Positions 15,186 through 23,184 of a stretch of DNA of 44,588 nt are shown one piece after another (within the stretch, counting starts at the first letter, position 1; every line of letters starts with the position of its first letter). The notes under the pieces are model-generated. The model had not been told where the DNA came from. It searched no databases and saw nothing but the letters and a program-made list of their open reading frames with translations. This stretch comes from Actinomycetota bacterium (GTDB taxonomy: Bacteria; Actinomycetota; Actinomycetes; Streptosporangiales; Streptosporangiaceae): positions 1 through 44,588 of the forward strand of contig PMSU01000037.1 in the NCBI GenBank assembly GCA_003168255.1, written 5' to 3'. The translations under genes were made by a program, and so were the position numbers.

Positions 15186-15791
15186 TCACGCGTCCTCGCG
15201 GTCCTTGCCGACCATGCGTTCCGCGATGATTCGCAACCCTTCAGCGAGCTCGTGCGCGGGCAGCGCCTGCTTGGGGTCGATGAACCACTTCACCATGACG
15301 CCGATGAACAAGGCGTGCAGGACCGAGCCGGCCATGCGTGCCGACTCCGGGTCCTGGGCCGGGTCGATCCCGAGGAAGAGCTCTGCCAGTCCCATCGCTG
15401 CGTCGCGCTGGACCCCGGCGAGGAACGTGCGCAATTCCTCGTTGTCCTCCTTCAGGCTCAGGAGTTCCAGCTGCGCGGCCCAGAGCCCGCCGTCCGCCCC
15501 GCCGAAGGACTCAATCGCCTGTCCCATGATCGATTCGAAACGCCGCAGCGGCTCCGCCTCCGCCGCCAGTGCGCCCTCGGCGGTCGAAGCGCGCTGTAGC
15601 TGGTCGGCCCACTCGCCGACCGACTCGTAGACGGCCTGATTCATCAGGGCGTCCTTGGAGCCGAAGTGGTAGCCGATGGCCGCCAGGCTCACGCCCGAGG
15701 CCGCCGCTATATCGCGTGCGGTAGTGCGAGCGTAACCCTTCTCGATCAGGCAGCGCTTTGCTCCGGCGATCAGGTCCTCTCGGTTTCCCAT
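15186..15791 (-). CDS. TetR/AcrR-family regulator of the adjacent exporter
   Basis: A 201-residue repressor-type regulator. The N-terminal helix-turn-helix is MGNREDLIAGAKRCLIEKGY, then ARTTARDIAAASGVSLAAIG and YHFGSKDALMNQAV. The C-terminal ligand domain is helical, with no specific ligand signature. It is divergent from an MFS exporter with 84 bases between them, and that gap holds three copies of an AGACA-N2-TGT-type box. The expected role is repression of the exporter and of itself, relieved by an exported compound. Confidence 0.93.
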   Translation of the reverse strand: MGNREDLIAGAKRCLIEKGYARTTARDIAAASGVSLAAIGYHFGSKDALMNQAVYESVGEWADQLQRASTAEGALAAEAEPLRRFESIMGQAIESFGGADGGLWAAQLELLSLKEDNEELRTFLAGVQRDAAMGLAELFLGIDPAQDPESARMAGSVLHALFIGVMVKWFIDPKQALPAHELAEGLRIIAERMVGKDREDA

Positions 15792-15814
15792 GGTCAGCAG
15801 CGTACTCCTGTATC

Positions 15815-15865
15815 AGACAGTTGTCTAGAACAAACGTATTAGACATATGTATCAGACGTGTGTAC
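15815..15865. promoter_or_regulatory. Three operator-like boxes between tetR and MFS exporter
   Basis: AGACAGTTGTCT (15815-15826) is a perfect 5+2+5 palindrome. AGACATATGTAT (15841-15852) and AGACGTGTGTAC (15854-15865) are diverged copies. They fill the space between the divergent start codons (15791 and 15876), so bound regulator would block both promoters. Confidence 0.6.
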
Positions 15866-15875
15866 AGTCCCTGGC

Positions 15876-17504
15876 ATGACTACTCACACGACGCCTCAAG
15901 CACTGCACGCAAGGGCTGGACGCAGGGAATGGACCGGGCTGGGCGTGCTCATGCTGCCGCTCCTGCTGGTGTCCATGGACGTATCGGTGCTGTACTTCGC
16001 CGTCCCCTTCATCAGCAGGGACCTTCAGCCGAGCAGCACCCAGCAACTGTGGATCTTCGACATCTACGGCTTCGTGCTGGCTGGCCTGCTGATCACGATG
16101 GGCTCGCTGGGTGACCGGATAGGCCGGCGGCTGCTGCTGCTGATGGGCGCTGCGGCATTCAGCCTCGCGTCGCTGGGGGCGGCCTACTCCCGGGACGCCG
16201 GACAGCTCATCGCCGCCCGTGCCGTGATGGGGATCGCCGGTGCGACGCTGATGCCCTCGACGCTCGCACTGATCCGCAACATGTTCCACGACGAGAAGCA
16301 GCGACGCACCGCGATCACCATCTGGACCAGCGCCATGATGAGCGGCGTCGCGCTCGGGCCGGTGCTCAGCGGCTTCCTGCTGAACCATTTCTGGTGGGGC
16401 TCGGTCTTCCTGATCAACATCCCGTTCATGGTCTTGCTGCTGGCCCTGGCCCCGGTGCTGGTGCCGGAATTCCGCGCCCCGCAGGCCGGAAGGTTCGACC
16501 TGATCGGTTCCGTGCTCTCGCTCGGCACCGTGCTGCCCGCGATCTACGGCATAACGGAGATCGCCGCCAACGGCCTGGACTTCACCCGCGCTGCGTCGAT
16601 CGTGGCAGGCGTGGCCGTCGGCGTCGCCTTCATCGTGCGGCAGGCACGCGGCGCTGCGCCGATGATCGACCTGAAGCTGTTCCGCAGCCGGGGCTTTACC
16701 GGGTCAGTCGCGATGAACCTGGTCGCGATGTTCGCGATCGTCGGGTTCGCCATCTTCACCACGCAGTACCTCCAGTCGGTGCTCGGGATGAAGCCGTTCA
16801 CCGCCGCGCTGTGGTCCCTGGTGCCCATGACCGGGACCATGGTGGCCGCGCCGGTCACCCGGGTGCTCGTTCAGCACGTGGACCGCGCGTACATCGCCGC
16901 GGGCGGGTTCCTCATCGCTGCGGCGGGATTCGCCGGGCTCACGCAGTTGCACGCGCATTCGCCGATCTGGTTCATCCTGATCGGGGCCACCATCTATGCC
17001 GGCGGCATCGTCGGGGTCATCTCGGTCGGCAACGAGCTGATCATGGGCGCGGTCCCGCCGGAAAGCGCGGGCGCCGCGGCCGCCATCGTGGAGACGGCGT
17101 CAGAGTTTGGCGGGGCGCTCGGCATGGCGGTGCTCGGCAGCATCGGCATCGCGTCATACCGGTCCGGCCTGGCGGCCGCCGCGCCCGCCAGCACGCCGCC
17201 GGCCGCGCTGGGTGCCGCTCGCGACACCCTCGGCGGCGCGGTGACCGTGGCCGACAGGCTCCCTGGGCGCGTCGGCACCGACCTGCTCGAGGCCGCCCGC
17301 ACCGCGTTCACCCACGGCTTGGACCACGCCGCCCTCGGAGCCGCGATCGCCACCGCCGTAGCGGCCGTTCTCTGCGCCGTATTCTTCCGCGGCGTCCGGG
17401 TGGAATCGCCGGTCACCGTGGCCGAAAACCGGCAGACACACTCCGAGATGGCAGAGGCGACGATCCCGTACCGGACCTCCCAGGTCCACCACGCCCGAAG
17501 GTAG
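15876..17504 (+). CDS. MFS drug exporter, DHA2 (14-TM) family
   Basis: A 542-residue exporter of the DHA2 family, which uses the proton gradient to expel drugs, dyes or quaternary ammonium compounds. TM1 is GVLMLPLLLVSMDVSVLYFA. The loop 2-3 motif GSLGDRIGRRLLLLMGAAAF is the classical MFS motif A, and motif C appears as GVALGPVLSGFLL. The rest has the helix count of QacA/SmvA proteins, with a hydrophilic C-terminal tail. I chose ATG 15876 (MTTHTTPQ) rather than the in-frame 15858, which would overlap the last operator box. It is controlled by the divergent TetR. Confidence 0.92.
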   Translation: MTTHTTPQALHARAGRREWTGLGVLMLPLLLVSMDVSVLYFAVPFISRDLQPSSTQQLWIFDIYGFVLAGLLITMGSLGDRIGRRLLLLMGAAAFSLASLGAAYSRDAGQLIAARAVMGIAGATLMPSTLALIRNMFHDEKQRRTAITIWTSAMMSGVALGPVLSGFLLNHFWWGSVFLINIPFMVLLLALAPVLVPEFRAPQAGRFDLIGSVLSLGTVLPAIYGITEIAANGLDFTRAASIVAGVAVGVAFIVRQARGAAPMIDLKLFRSRGFTGSVAMNLVAMFAIVGFAIFTTQYLQSVLGMKPFTAALWSLVPMTGTMVAAPVTRVLVQHVDRAYIAAGGFLIAAAGFAGLTQLHAHSPIWFILIGATIYAGGIVGVISVGNELIMGAVPPESAGAAAAIVETASEFGGALGMAVLGSIGIASYRSGLAAAAPASTPPAALGAARDTLGGAVTVADRLPGRVGTDLLEAARTAFTHGLDHAALGAAIATAVAAVLCAVFFRGVRVESPVTVAENRQTHSEMAEATIPYRTSQVHHARR

Positions 17505-17578
17505 CAGGGACCACGCTCATGGATAGGACCGGCCGGTGGCCAACGCTTCGCCGTGGCGAGGTGGGTTCGCCGGCCTGT

Positions 17579-18865
17579 TCACTGCCCTATGCGAGCAGCA
17601 ACCCTGCCTGTCTTTACCTGTGGGTCCGGATCCAACTGCATGTACGTCTTGAGTCTTGTGCGGGCTGCTGAGCGGCCGGGTTTCCCGCTGCGCCGCCACC
17701 TCAACGGCGGGCCGCCCGCACGGGGCAGTGCAGCAATGGCTTGACCGAGCGACTGGCGAGTTGGCAGTTGCTCGATATGGCGCTGCCATCGCTCCCGGTC
17801 GTCTGCCCAGGCCCGGAGGTAGCTTTCACACAAGATGGGGGTGATGAGCGCCAGACGCCCTAGAGAGCCTTTTAGCGCGGCGATCCTGCGGGCTTTGTCA
17901 TTTGGCTCGATGGTGTCGCACCCCTTCACCATCTCCACCACACCTTCAATGAAGCGGCGGCGCTTCATCAGGAACCCATTCCAGTAATCTTCATCCGCGT
18001 CAATAATCGGCCGGTCCTGGTCCAGCAGCCAGTAGATCCCCTCGGCCAGAACATCGCCGAGCTCCTCGGCGCGGGCACGATCGGGACTCCTGAACGGGTC
18101 ATAGGGGTACTGGACGGCCCCGCCGGTGACTGCGGTAGGCTGCAACGATTTTTTGCCATCTAGTAGGAAAAACCAGTCGTCGTTGTAGATGTCGGGGAAG
18201 AACGAATTACTGCGATTTACCTCGACCGCCAGCGCTCCGCCGCCTATGAACGACTCCTGCTTTCCGCCCGCTTGCAGGTAGGCGTGACACACGACCGAGT
18301 GGTCGGGAAAGCCGCCGATCTGCAAGCCAACCGCATTGTGGATATTCAGCAGGCCGCTTGCCTCCCGCACGTCGTCGGGGTTCAGCCCGGTGATGTCATC
18401 ATCGAGGAAGAGAATCCGCGACCAGCCGGCCACATGGCTGAGCATGAGGGCCAGATTCCGTTTCGTGCTCAGGTCGGTCCGGCGGGCAAAGACAGATCCG
18501 GCGAGCAAGCGGGAGGTTTCCCAGCACGGCAGATTCAGTTCCGTTGGCTCCGGAATGTCAATGGCGATCAGCTTGACGTCAGCCGGAAGCTGCTCTGCCG
18601 CCTTGGCCGCCGTCGTCCATCTCCCGCTGTGCAGCGTGACCAGGATGCAGTTCAGAGCCCTGGCCAAGTTCGCGGCCTCGGCCAGGTAAGCCGGGCGCCG
18701 AAAGGTCGGCACGATGATGGCGTTGATTCTTCGCTGGGCGGACGAGGAGTCAACCGGCGGTGACGCCAGCAAGCCCCGATGCGATCCATGGTGATATGGG
18801 GTCTCTCTACCGGACACCGTGCTTACCCAGGCCATTCGAAGAGCGTGTAGTCGCCGGTTGTCCAA
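17579..18865 (-). CDS. Glycosyltransferase-like protein with DXD motif
   Basis: A 428-residue protein. After about 45 unremarkable residues comes a GT-A nucleotide-sugar fold: INAIIVPTFRRPAYLAEAAN, the turn RTDLSTKRNLALML, and GWSRILFLDDDITGLNPDD with the metal-binding DXD. These are followed by SFIGGGALAVEVNRSNSFFP and IYNDDWFFLLDGKKS, which look like acceptor/active-site loops. The C-terminal 150 residues are helical and charged. There is no transmembrane segment or signal peptide. The start at 18865 lies 43 bases inside the upstream helix-turn-helix gene, so the two are translationally coupled; ATG 18835 is an alternative. The acceptor is unknown and glycosyl transfer itself is inferred from fold motifs. 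The region is less GC-rich than its neighbours. Confidence 0.8.
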   Translation of the reverse strand: MDNRRLHALRMAWVSTVSGRETPYHHGSHRGLLASPPVDSSSAQRRINAIIVPTFRRPAYLAEAANLARALNCILVTLHSGRWTTAAKAAEQLPADVKLIAIDIPEPTELNLPCWETSRLLAGSVFARRTDLSTKRNLALMLSHVAGWSRILFLDDDITGLNPDDVREASGLLNIHNAVGLQIGGFPDHSVVCHAYLQAGGKQESFIGGGALAVEVNRSNSFFPDIYNDDWFFLLDGKKSLQPTAVTGGAVQYPYDPFRSPDRARAEELGDVLAEGIYWLLDQDRPIIDADEDYWNGFLMKRRRFIEGVVEMVKGCDTIEPNDKARRIAALKGSLGRLALITPILCESYLRAWADDRERWQRHIEQLPTRQSLGQAIAALPRAGGPPLRWRRSGKPGRSAARTRLKTYMQLDPDPQVKTGRVAARIGQ

Positions 18866-19929
18866 TCCGGTGTCAATGTCGCTCCGTTGACGATCGGCAC
18901 GCGGGTCAGGATGCAGTAGGAGTCGCTGTCACCGAATCGTGATCGCAAATACTCTGCATTGCGATCACGGAAGTAGGCATCTGTTAGCGCGCGGACGGCC
19001 CCATAGGTCCCGCGGGCGTACATGCCATTGCAGATGGTAATAGTCCGCTTCCGGTTGAAGGGATTCACCGCGCGGGCAAAGAGCGCGACATCTTCACGGA
19101 GGATCGTCCGGTCGTCTGGTTTTTCCAGGACTGGCCTATGCTGTGCCATTTCCCCCGTTCCCCCCACTTCGAAGTACTGCCCGCCCTCAGTATTCCAGTC
19201 GGCTACCTGTCGCACTGGCAACTCAAGCATTCTCAGCGCTGAGCTTGTTGCAGTGTTCCAGTCGATACCACCCAGCGTTATCAGATGCCGGGAGTAGTCG
19301 TCGGATTCAAGTTTGTCGGCAGTGCGCAGATTAACCTGGTTGGTGGGGTTGGCGGCGCGGAGGTGTCCGTACAGTTCGAACAGCGTATCGAGCTCCGAGT
19401 AGGTCAGCAGCTCAATGTAGTCTGGGTCATCGATTTTCGTATACGGGATCTTCTCCAGCATGTCCGGCGGCCATGGGGGGCAGACGATGGTGATGTCATT
19501 CCCGTCCTTAAAGCGCCAGGGCCCGGTACTCAGCGACTGACTGGTCTGATCGGTCAGGCCAGACTCCGGGGGGGTGGCGCCGACGTGCATCGCGGCGTTG
19601 CGCAAATGCGTCAGCTCCTGCCGCAGTTCGCTCATGGCCCGCTGTTCCTCATCACTCATGTCCTGCGGGCTGATGAGACGGCCTGGATCCTCGTCGAAGG
19701 AGCGAGCCGCGGCGAAGAGCGCAGCGTAGGCGTCCAGCCGTGACAGCGGGGGGATCCGTGGGTTGGTCTGCGACTCCCATGACGAGATGAGGGGGACGCT
19801 GACTCCACCGAGCGCCTGCGCGAGCTGGGGTTGGGTGATCCTGCGACCTGGCCATCTGTCTTCCCGGAGTGCACGCAAACGCCGGGCGAGAAGCTGCCTT
19901 GGCTCCTGATCGTCCACACCTGGCCTCAT
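18823..19929 (-). CDS. HTH (Xre-like) protein with a long unassigned C-terminal domain
   Basis: A 368-residue protein. Residues 10-65 form an Xre-type helix-turn-helix (RRLRALREDRWPGRRITQPQ, LAQALGGVSVPLISSWESQT). A helical linker of about 60 residues follows. The C-terminal 240 residues are a conserved-looking alpha/beta domain: GNDITIVCPPWPPDM, YSELDTLFELYGHLRAANP, SRHLITLGGIDWNTAT, LFARAVNPFNRKRTITICNG, MYARGTYGAVRALTDAYFRD and YCILTRVPIVNGATLTPDW. The TLGGIDWN and TICNGMYARGT stretches look like a Rossmann-like ligand pocket, but I cannot name the family. ATG 19929 has no ribosome binding site; GTG 19917 behind AGGCCAGG is an alternative. It overlaps the glycosyltransferase-like gene and may sense a ligand to control it. 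Confidence 0.82.
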   Translation of the reverse strand: MRPGVDDQEPRQLLARRLRALREDRWPGRRITQPQLAQALGGVSVPLISSWESQTNPRIPPLSRLDAYAALFAAARSFDEDPGRLISPQDMSDEEQRAMSELRQELTHLRNAAMHVGATPPESGLTDQTSQSLSTGPWRFKDGNDITIVCPPWPPDMLEKIPYTKIDDPDYIELLTYSELDTLFELYGHLRAANPTNQVNLRTADKLESDDYSRHLITLGGIDWNTATSSALRMLELPVRQVADWNTEGGQYFEVGGTGEMAQHRPVLEKPDDRTILREDVALFARAVNPFNRKRTITICNGMYARGTYGAVRALTDAYFRDRNAEYLRSRFGDSDSYCILTRVPIVNGATLTPDWTTGDYTLFEWPG

Positions 19930-20028
19930 TTATCTGAAGTTCACACACCATGTTAACTACTTCATACCAAGGTACAGGCATGGCAAACCCCAAGGTGAGA
20001 GCCCATCCAAGCGTCACAGGGCCCAGGG

Positions 20029-20050
20029 TCAAGGGGGTCGCCCCCCTTGA
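20029..20050. repeat. 9-bp stem-loop, terminator- or attenuator-like
   Basis: TCAAGGGGG (20029-20037) pairs perfectly with CCCCCTTGA (20042-20050) around the loop TCGC. It lies 100 bases upstream of the HTH gene start, where a terminator for a preceding gene is not needed. It could be part of that gene's 5' leader. Confidence 0.5.
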
Positions 20051-20108
20051 AGGTCCCGTCAGAGGTCAGAGCCAGCGATTGGTTCAGCGACCACGAATGA
20101 AGGGTAAG

Positions 20109-20179
20109 TGAAACTTAACGAGGATGCTCGGACATCACTCGAGATAGGAGTGCACTTTGAAACTTAACTTGAAGTTAAG
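20109..20179. promoter_or_regulatory. Direct repeat and palindrome, likely operator of the HTH protein
   Basis: TGAAACTTAAC occurs at 20109-20119 and 20158-20168. The second copy runs into the palindrome CTTAACTTGAAGTTAAG (20163-20179; 8+1+8, perfect). These AT-rich boxes stand out in a GC-rich background. Xre-type regulators commonly bind such short dyads near their own gene. Confidence 0.5.
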
Positions 20180-20259
20180 CTGAACGATCCAAAGTCGATC
20201 CGTCCTGTCGCTGCGGACACACTCCAGCGGTCCCTGCCCGCGCCAGTCGCGGAGACAAT

Positions 20260-20291
20260 GCGGGCATCCCTGCGCTAACAAGGATGCCCGC
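20260..20291 (+). repeat. 10-bp stem-loop in the leader of the small membrane protein gene
   Basis: GCGGGCATCC (20260-20269) pairs with GGATGCCCGC (20282-20291) across a 12-base loop, 41 bases before the ATG at 20333. If transcribed it would fold in the 5' leader. It could also terminate upstream transcription. Confidence 0.5.
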
Positions 20292-20332
20292 GAATCGGAA
20301 CCCCAAGGTCTCTCGAACACGAGGGAAGTTCC

Positions 20333-20620
20333 ATGAATACAATAGCCCCCCACCTTACAGTGGCAACTGTCCTCGCCGTACGTCATCTCAGCTATGTCCA
20401 GTCTTTGGCCGCCGCTCGGACGGGCGCCCAGGCGGCCGGGGCGATGGGTCTCACCTTCGTGATTCTCATCGTCGCCTTCCTCGCAGTGATGGCCTGGGCC
20501 GCACGTGGTCTAGCGGTCCTGATTACCGGATTCCTGCGGGTCGCGGCCTCAATGACGTCCGTCTTGTTCGCGATGCTGATAGCGGTCGTGGTAGCCGTAG
20601 CTCTGCTGGCTCACCACTAA
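20333..20620 (+). CDS. Small two-helix membrane protein
   Basis: A 95-residue protein beginning MNTIAPHLTVATVLAVRHLS. It has a hydrophobic helix near residues 38-60 (AMGLTFVILIVAFLAVMAWA), a short Arg/Gly turn and a second helix near 72-93 (SVLFAMLIAVVVAVALLA). The ATG follows GAGGGAAG at 20322, a good ribosome binding site. It is divergent from the HTH protein across a regulatory region with an AT-rich palindrome, so it may be controlled by it. No family is recognised. Holin-like or toxin-like small membrane proteins look similar, but nothing specific supports that. Confidence 0.7.
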   Translation: MNTIAPHLTVATVLAVRHLSYVQSLAAARTGAQAAGAMGLTFVILIVAFLAVMAWAARGLAVLITGFLRVAASMTSVLFAMLIAVVVAVALLAHH

Positions 20621-20953
20621 GCGCGGGCTCCTGTGCCGCTGGATCGCGGCCGCGACGGGCACGGCCCGTGGCGGCCGACGGTCGATGGCACGGCGAGCCC
20701 CATGATGGCAAGCAGATCCCTGGCACCCGGCAGGACATGCGCCGATCGCGCGCGCGCCGGGTAGCCAGCTCCACAGGGTCTGGCGTCGGCGCAGCCAGGG
20801 ATCGCGGTGTATCAGCCCCTGGCGCATCTACCTTAACGCAACATCTAATGAATCCCTACAAACTTTACTATAGGGAATGAATGTGCCCGGAGTGCGCCTG
20901 GTCGAGGCCCCAAACTTGCCCGTTCCGCTGACAACGTGTCAAAATCGAGGCTT
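20621..20953. other. Intergenic region without recognised gene
   Basis: A 333-base gap between the small membrane protein and the acetyltransferase. The first 200 bases are GC-rich with no coherent frame. Bases 20830-20890 are AT-rich and contain CCCTA...TATAGGG (about 20855-20877), a short inverted pair including a TATAGG -10-like hexamer that may serve the acetyltransferase. Confidence 0.5.
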
Positions 20954-21439
20954 ATGCCTGACATTAGGCTGCTTGTTCCAGGCCAGTGGCTAACGCTACG
21001 GGATATTAGGCTAGCCGCGCTGCGTGACTCACCTGACGCATTTCTATCCACACACGAGCGGGAAAAGGCGTACGGTGAGGATCAATGGCGAGCTGAGTTT
21101 ACCCGGGGCGACTGGAACGTCGGGATCCTTGACGGCAGGCTAGCAAGCCTCCTGGGCGTTACCCGTGATCCCAATACGCCTGCTGACGCACGCTATTTGG
21201 AATACTTGTGGGTCACGCCTGGATGCCGTGGTCGTGGCGTCGCACTCGACATGCTCACCGTTGTCCTCGACCACCTGCGGACCGCGGGGGTGCGGACCGC
21301 CTATCTGTGGGTACTAGACGGCAATGAAGTCGCTATGCGCCTGTACAAACGGGCTGGCTTCATCCGCACCAATCATCGCCAGCCGCTGGCAGCGCGCCCA
21401 GGACGCACCGAGGAACGGCTGTATCTGAATCTGGGCTGA
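20954..21439 (+). CDS. GNAT-family N-acetyltransferase
   Basis: A 161-residue acetyl-CoA-dependent acyltransferase. Motif order is typical of GNAT: an N-terminal RLLVPGQWLTLRDIRLAALR, the beta-4 strand ARYLEYLWVTPGCRGRGVAL with the acetyl-CoA pyrophosphate-binding R/Q-x-x-G-x-G/A loop, then AYLWVLDGNEVAMRLYKRAGF. ATG 20954 is chosen because GAGG sits at 20947-20950; GTG 20936 is in frame but lacks a site. The length is normal. The acceptor is unknown. Codon use is less GC-biased than in the flanking exporters, like the rest of the 17.6-21 kb segment. Confidence 0.9.
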   Translation: MPDIRLLVPGQWLTLRDIRLAALRDSPDAFLSTHEREKAYGEDQWRAEFTRGDWNVGILDGRLASLLGVTRDPNTPADARYLEYLWVTPGCRGRGVALDMLTVVLDHLRTAGVRTAYLWVLDGNEVAMRLYKRAGFIRTNHRQPLAARPGRTEERLYLNLG

Positions 21440-21504
21440 CGCCGGAATCGGCGGCTCCTGCGTGGCAGCGTTAGTTATTGCCGGGGATGTCCCGAGCCAT
21501 CCGG

Positions 21505-23091
21505 TCAGGACACCGGGTCAGCAGTGCTAGCCGCATCAGGCGAGTGCGTCTGCTTTTCAGGGTCCGTCCCGGCTTCGGCCGCCTCGTCCTGTACTCCTCG
21601 TCGCAGGCCGAGCAGGGCGACGAGTGCCGCCACGGCCATGATCCCCGCCATGGCATACAGCACGGTCCGGGTGGCGTAAGCGAAGTCGAGCCGGAAAAAG
21701 TGGGGAATGGACGCGGCGCTGCCGCTTCCGCCTCGGGACTGGGAGAGGCTCGAAGCCTCGGCATGCGCCCGTCCGCTGGGCAAGCCCATCGAGATCAGCG
21801 ATGTGGTAAGCCGGTCGCGCATCTCGGTGACCAGGATGGTGCCGAGGATTGCGAGCCCCAGGCTGGCGGCGTAGTTCCGGACCGTCTGGGTTATGCCGGT
21901 CGCCTCGCCGTAGGTGAGCCTGGAGGCCCTGTTGACGGCGTCCGTGCTGGCGGGGCCGAGCATGAATCCCATGCCGGCTCCGGCGAGGACGATGTACCAC
22001 TGCTGGCTGCCGAAGCTGAGCCCGGTGACTTTCCCTGCCCACAGCCAGAACCCGACGGCGGCCAGGGCGCAGCCGATTACCACCGGGCGCTTTGCGCCGC
22101 GGCTGTCGAGCATCCGCCCGCCGATCTGCGCGGCGATGACGAAGCCGATGAAGAAGAACAAGAGGAAGAGGCCGGCCTGCGAAGCGGACTTTCCCAGCGC
22201 GATCTGGGCGTACTCGCTGGCGAAGAAGAAGACCGGGACGAACACCAGCATGGCAACGCCGAGCACGATGTTCTCGATCAGGAAAGGCCGGATGCGGAAG
22301 ATGCTCAGATGCATGAGCGGAGACGTTGTGCGGACCTCGACGAAGTAGAACACGACCAGGAGCGCCGCGCCCACGGCGATGCACGCCCCAGTGCCCGGGT
22401 TCCGCCAGCCCCAGATGCTCGACTGCTGGAAACCGAACACGCTCAGGGCGACGCCGGCGGCGATCAGGACCAGGCCCCGGTAGTCCATCCGGGCGGGCTG
22501 GTGCTCCGTGACCGGCTTCGAGACGACGATCAGCACGAGGGCGATGACGGCGACGGGAATATTCACCCAGAAGATCGCGCGCCAGGTCCATTCCGTGAGA
22601 TAGCCGCCCAGGATCGGGCCGATCGCGGTGAGGCCGCCGGCTATGCCGAAGAAGATCGCCAGGGCCCTCCCGCGCTCGCGCAGGTCGAACGTCTGCACCA
22701 CGATCGCCAGCGCGGCCGGGAACATGATCGCGCCGCCGGCGCCCTGGACGACTCTGAACGTCACGATCCAGGCTTCGGCGAGGCTCCCCTTCGGGGTAAG
22801 TCCGCACATCGCCGATGCGGCCGCGAACACGATGACGCCGAGCGTCACCATCTTCCGGTGCCCGAGCGTGTCAGCTAGCCGGCCGCCGAAAGCGAAGAGC
22901 GCCGCCAGCGACAGCAGGTAGGCGTTGACCGCCCATTGCACGCCGGTGCTGCTAAGGCCCAGCTCCCGCTGTATCTGGGGCACGGCGATGGACACGATGG
23001 TCTGGTCGATGAATGTCATCGCGACGGCGAAGATCATCGCTGCCAGGATCAGGTTCCTCGATCGACCGCCAGTAGCGTGGCTGACTGTCAT
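21505..23091 (-). CDS. MFS drug exporter, DHA2 (14-TM) family
   Basis: A 528-residue exporter. It opens AAMIFAVAMTFIDQTIVSIA, the family's TM1 with acidic residue, then VQWAVNAYLLSLAALFAFGG and RLADTLGHRKMVTLGVIVF (motif A), VQGAGGAIMFPAALA, and GGLTAIGPILGGYLTEWTWR (motif C). The C-terminus is a hydrophilic tail. The ATG follows GGGGGAGGGG. It lies 93 bases downstream of a TetR gene on the same strand, so the two form an operon that is repressed together through the operators at 23846-23893. Confidence 0.93.
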   Translation of the reverse strand: MTVSHATGGRSRNLILAAMIFAVAMTFIDQTIVSIAVPQIQRELGLSSTGVQWAVNAYLLSLAALFAFGGRLADTLGHRKMVTLGVIVFAAASAMCGLTPKGSLAEAWIVTFRVVQGAGGAIMFPAALAIVVQTFDLRERGRALAIFFGIAGGLTAIGPILGGYLTEWTWRAIFWVNIPVAVIALVLIVVSKPVTEHQPARMDYRGLVLIAAGVALSVFGFQQSSIWGWRNPGTGACIAVGAALLVVFYFVEVRTTSPLMHLSIFRIRPFLIENIVLGVAMLVFVPVFFFASEYAQIALGKSASQAGLFLLFFFIGFVIAAQIGGRMLDSRGAKRPVVIGCALAAVGFWLWAGKVTGLSFGSQQWYIVLAGAGMGFMLGPASTDAVNRASRLTYGEATGITQTVRNYAASLGLAILGTILVTEMRDRLTTSLISMGLPSGRAHAEASSLSQSRGGSGSAASIPHFFRLDFAYATRTVLYAMAGIMAVAALVALLGLRRGVQDEAAEAGTDPEKQTHSPDAASTADPVS

Positions 23092-23184
23092 GGCCCCTCC
23101 CCCGAAGGTCTGGTTAGCACAACCGAGACGATAGGGGAACTAGGCGAGGCCGCGCTATGCACCACGGGGCTCCCGGCGATGAAT

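Larger units (their letters stand above)
19930..20332. promoter_or_regulatory. Structured divergent regulatory region
   Basis: This 403-base gap separates the HTH gene (minus) from the 95-residue membrane protein (plus). It holds, in order, a 9-bp hairpin (20029-20050), an 11-base direct repeat (20109-20119 and 20158-20168), an overlapping palindrome (20163-20179) and a 10-bp hairpin (20260-20291). Reading frames across it are short and not protein-like. Confidence 0.55.

Noticed and set aside
20621..20850. Possible integrase remnant suggested by Arg-rich frames beside the less GC-rich segment
   Set aside because: No catalytic motif or core-binding pattern can be seen and the frames are broken.
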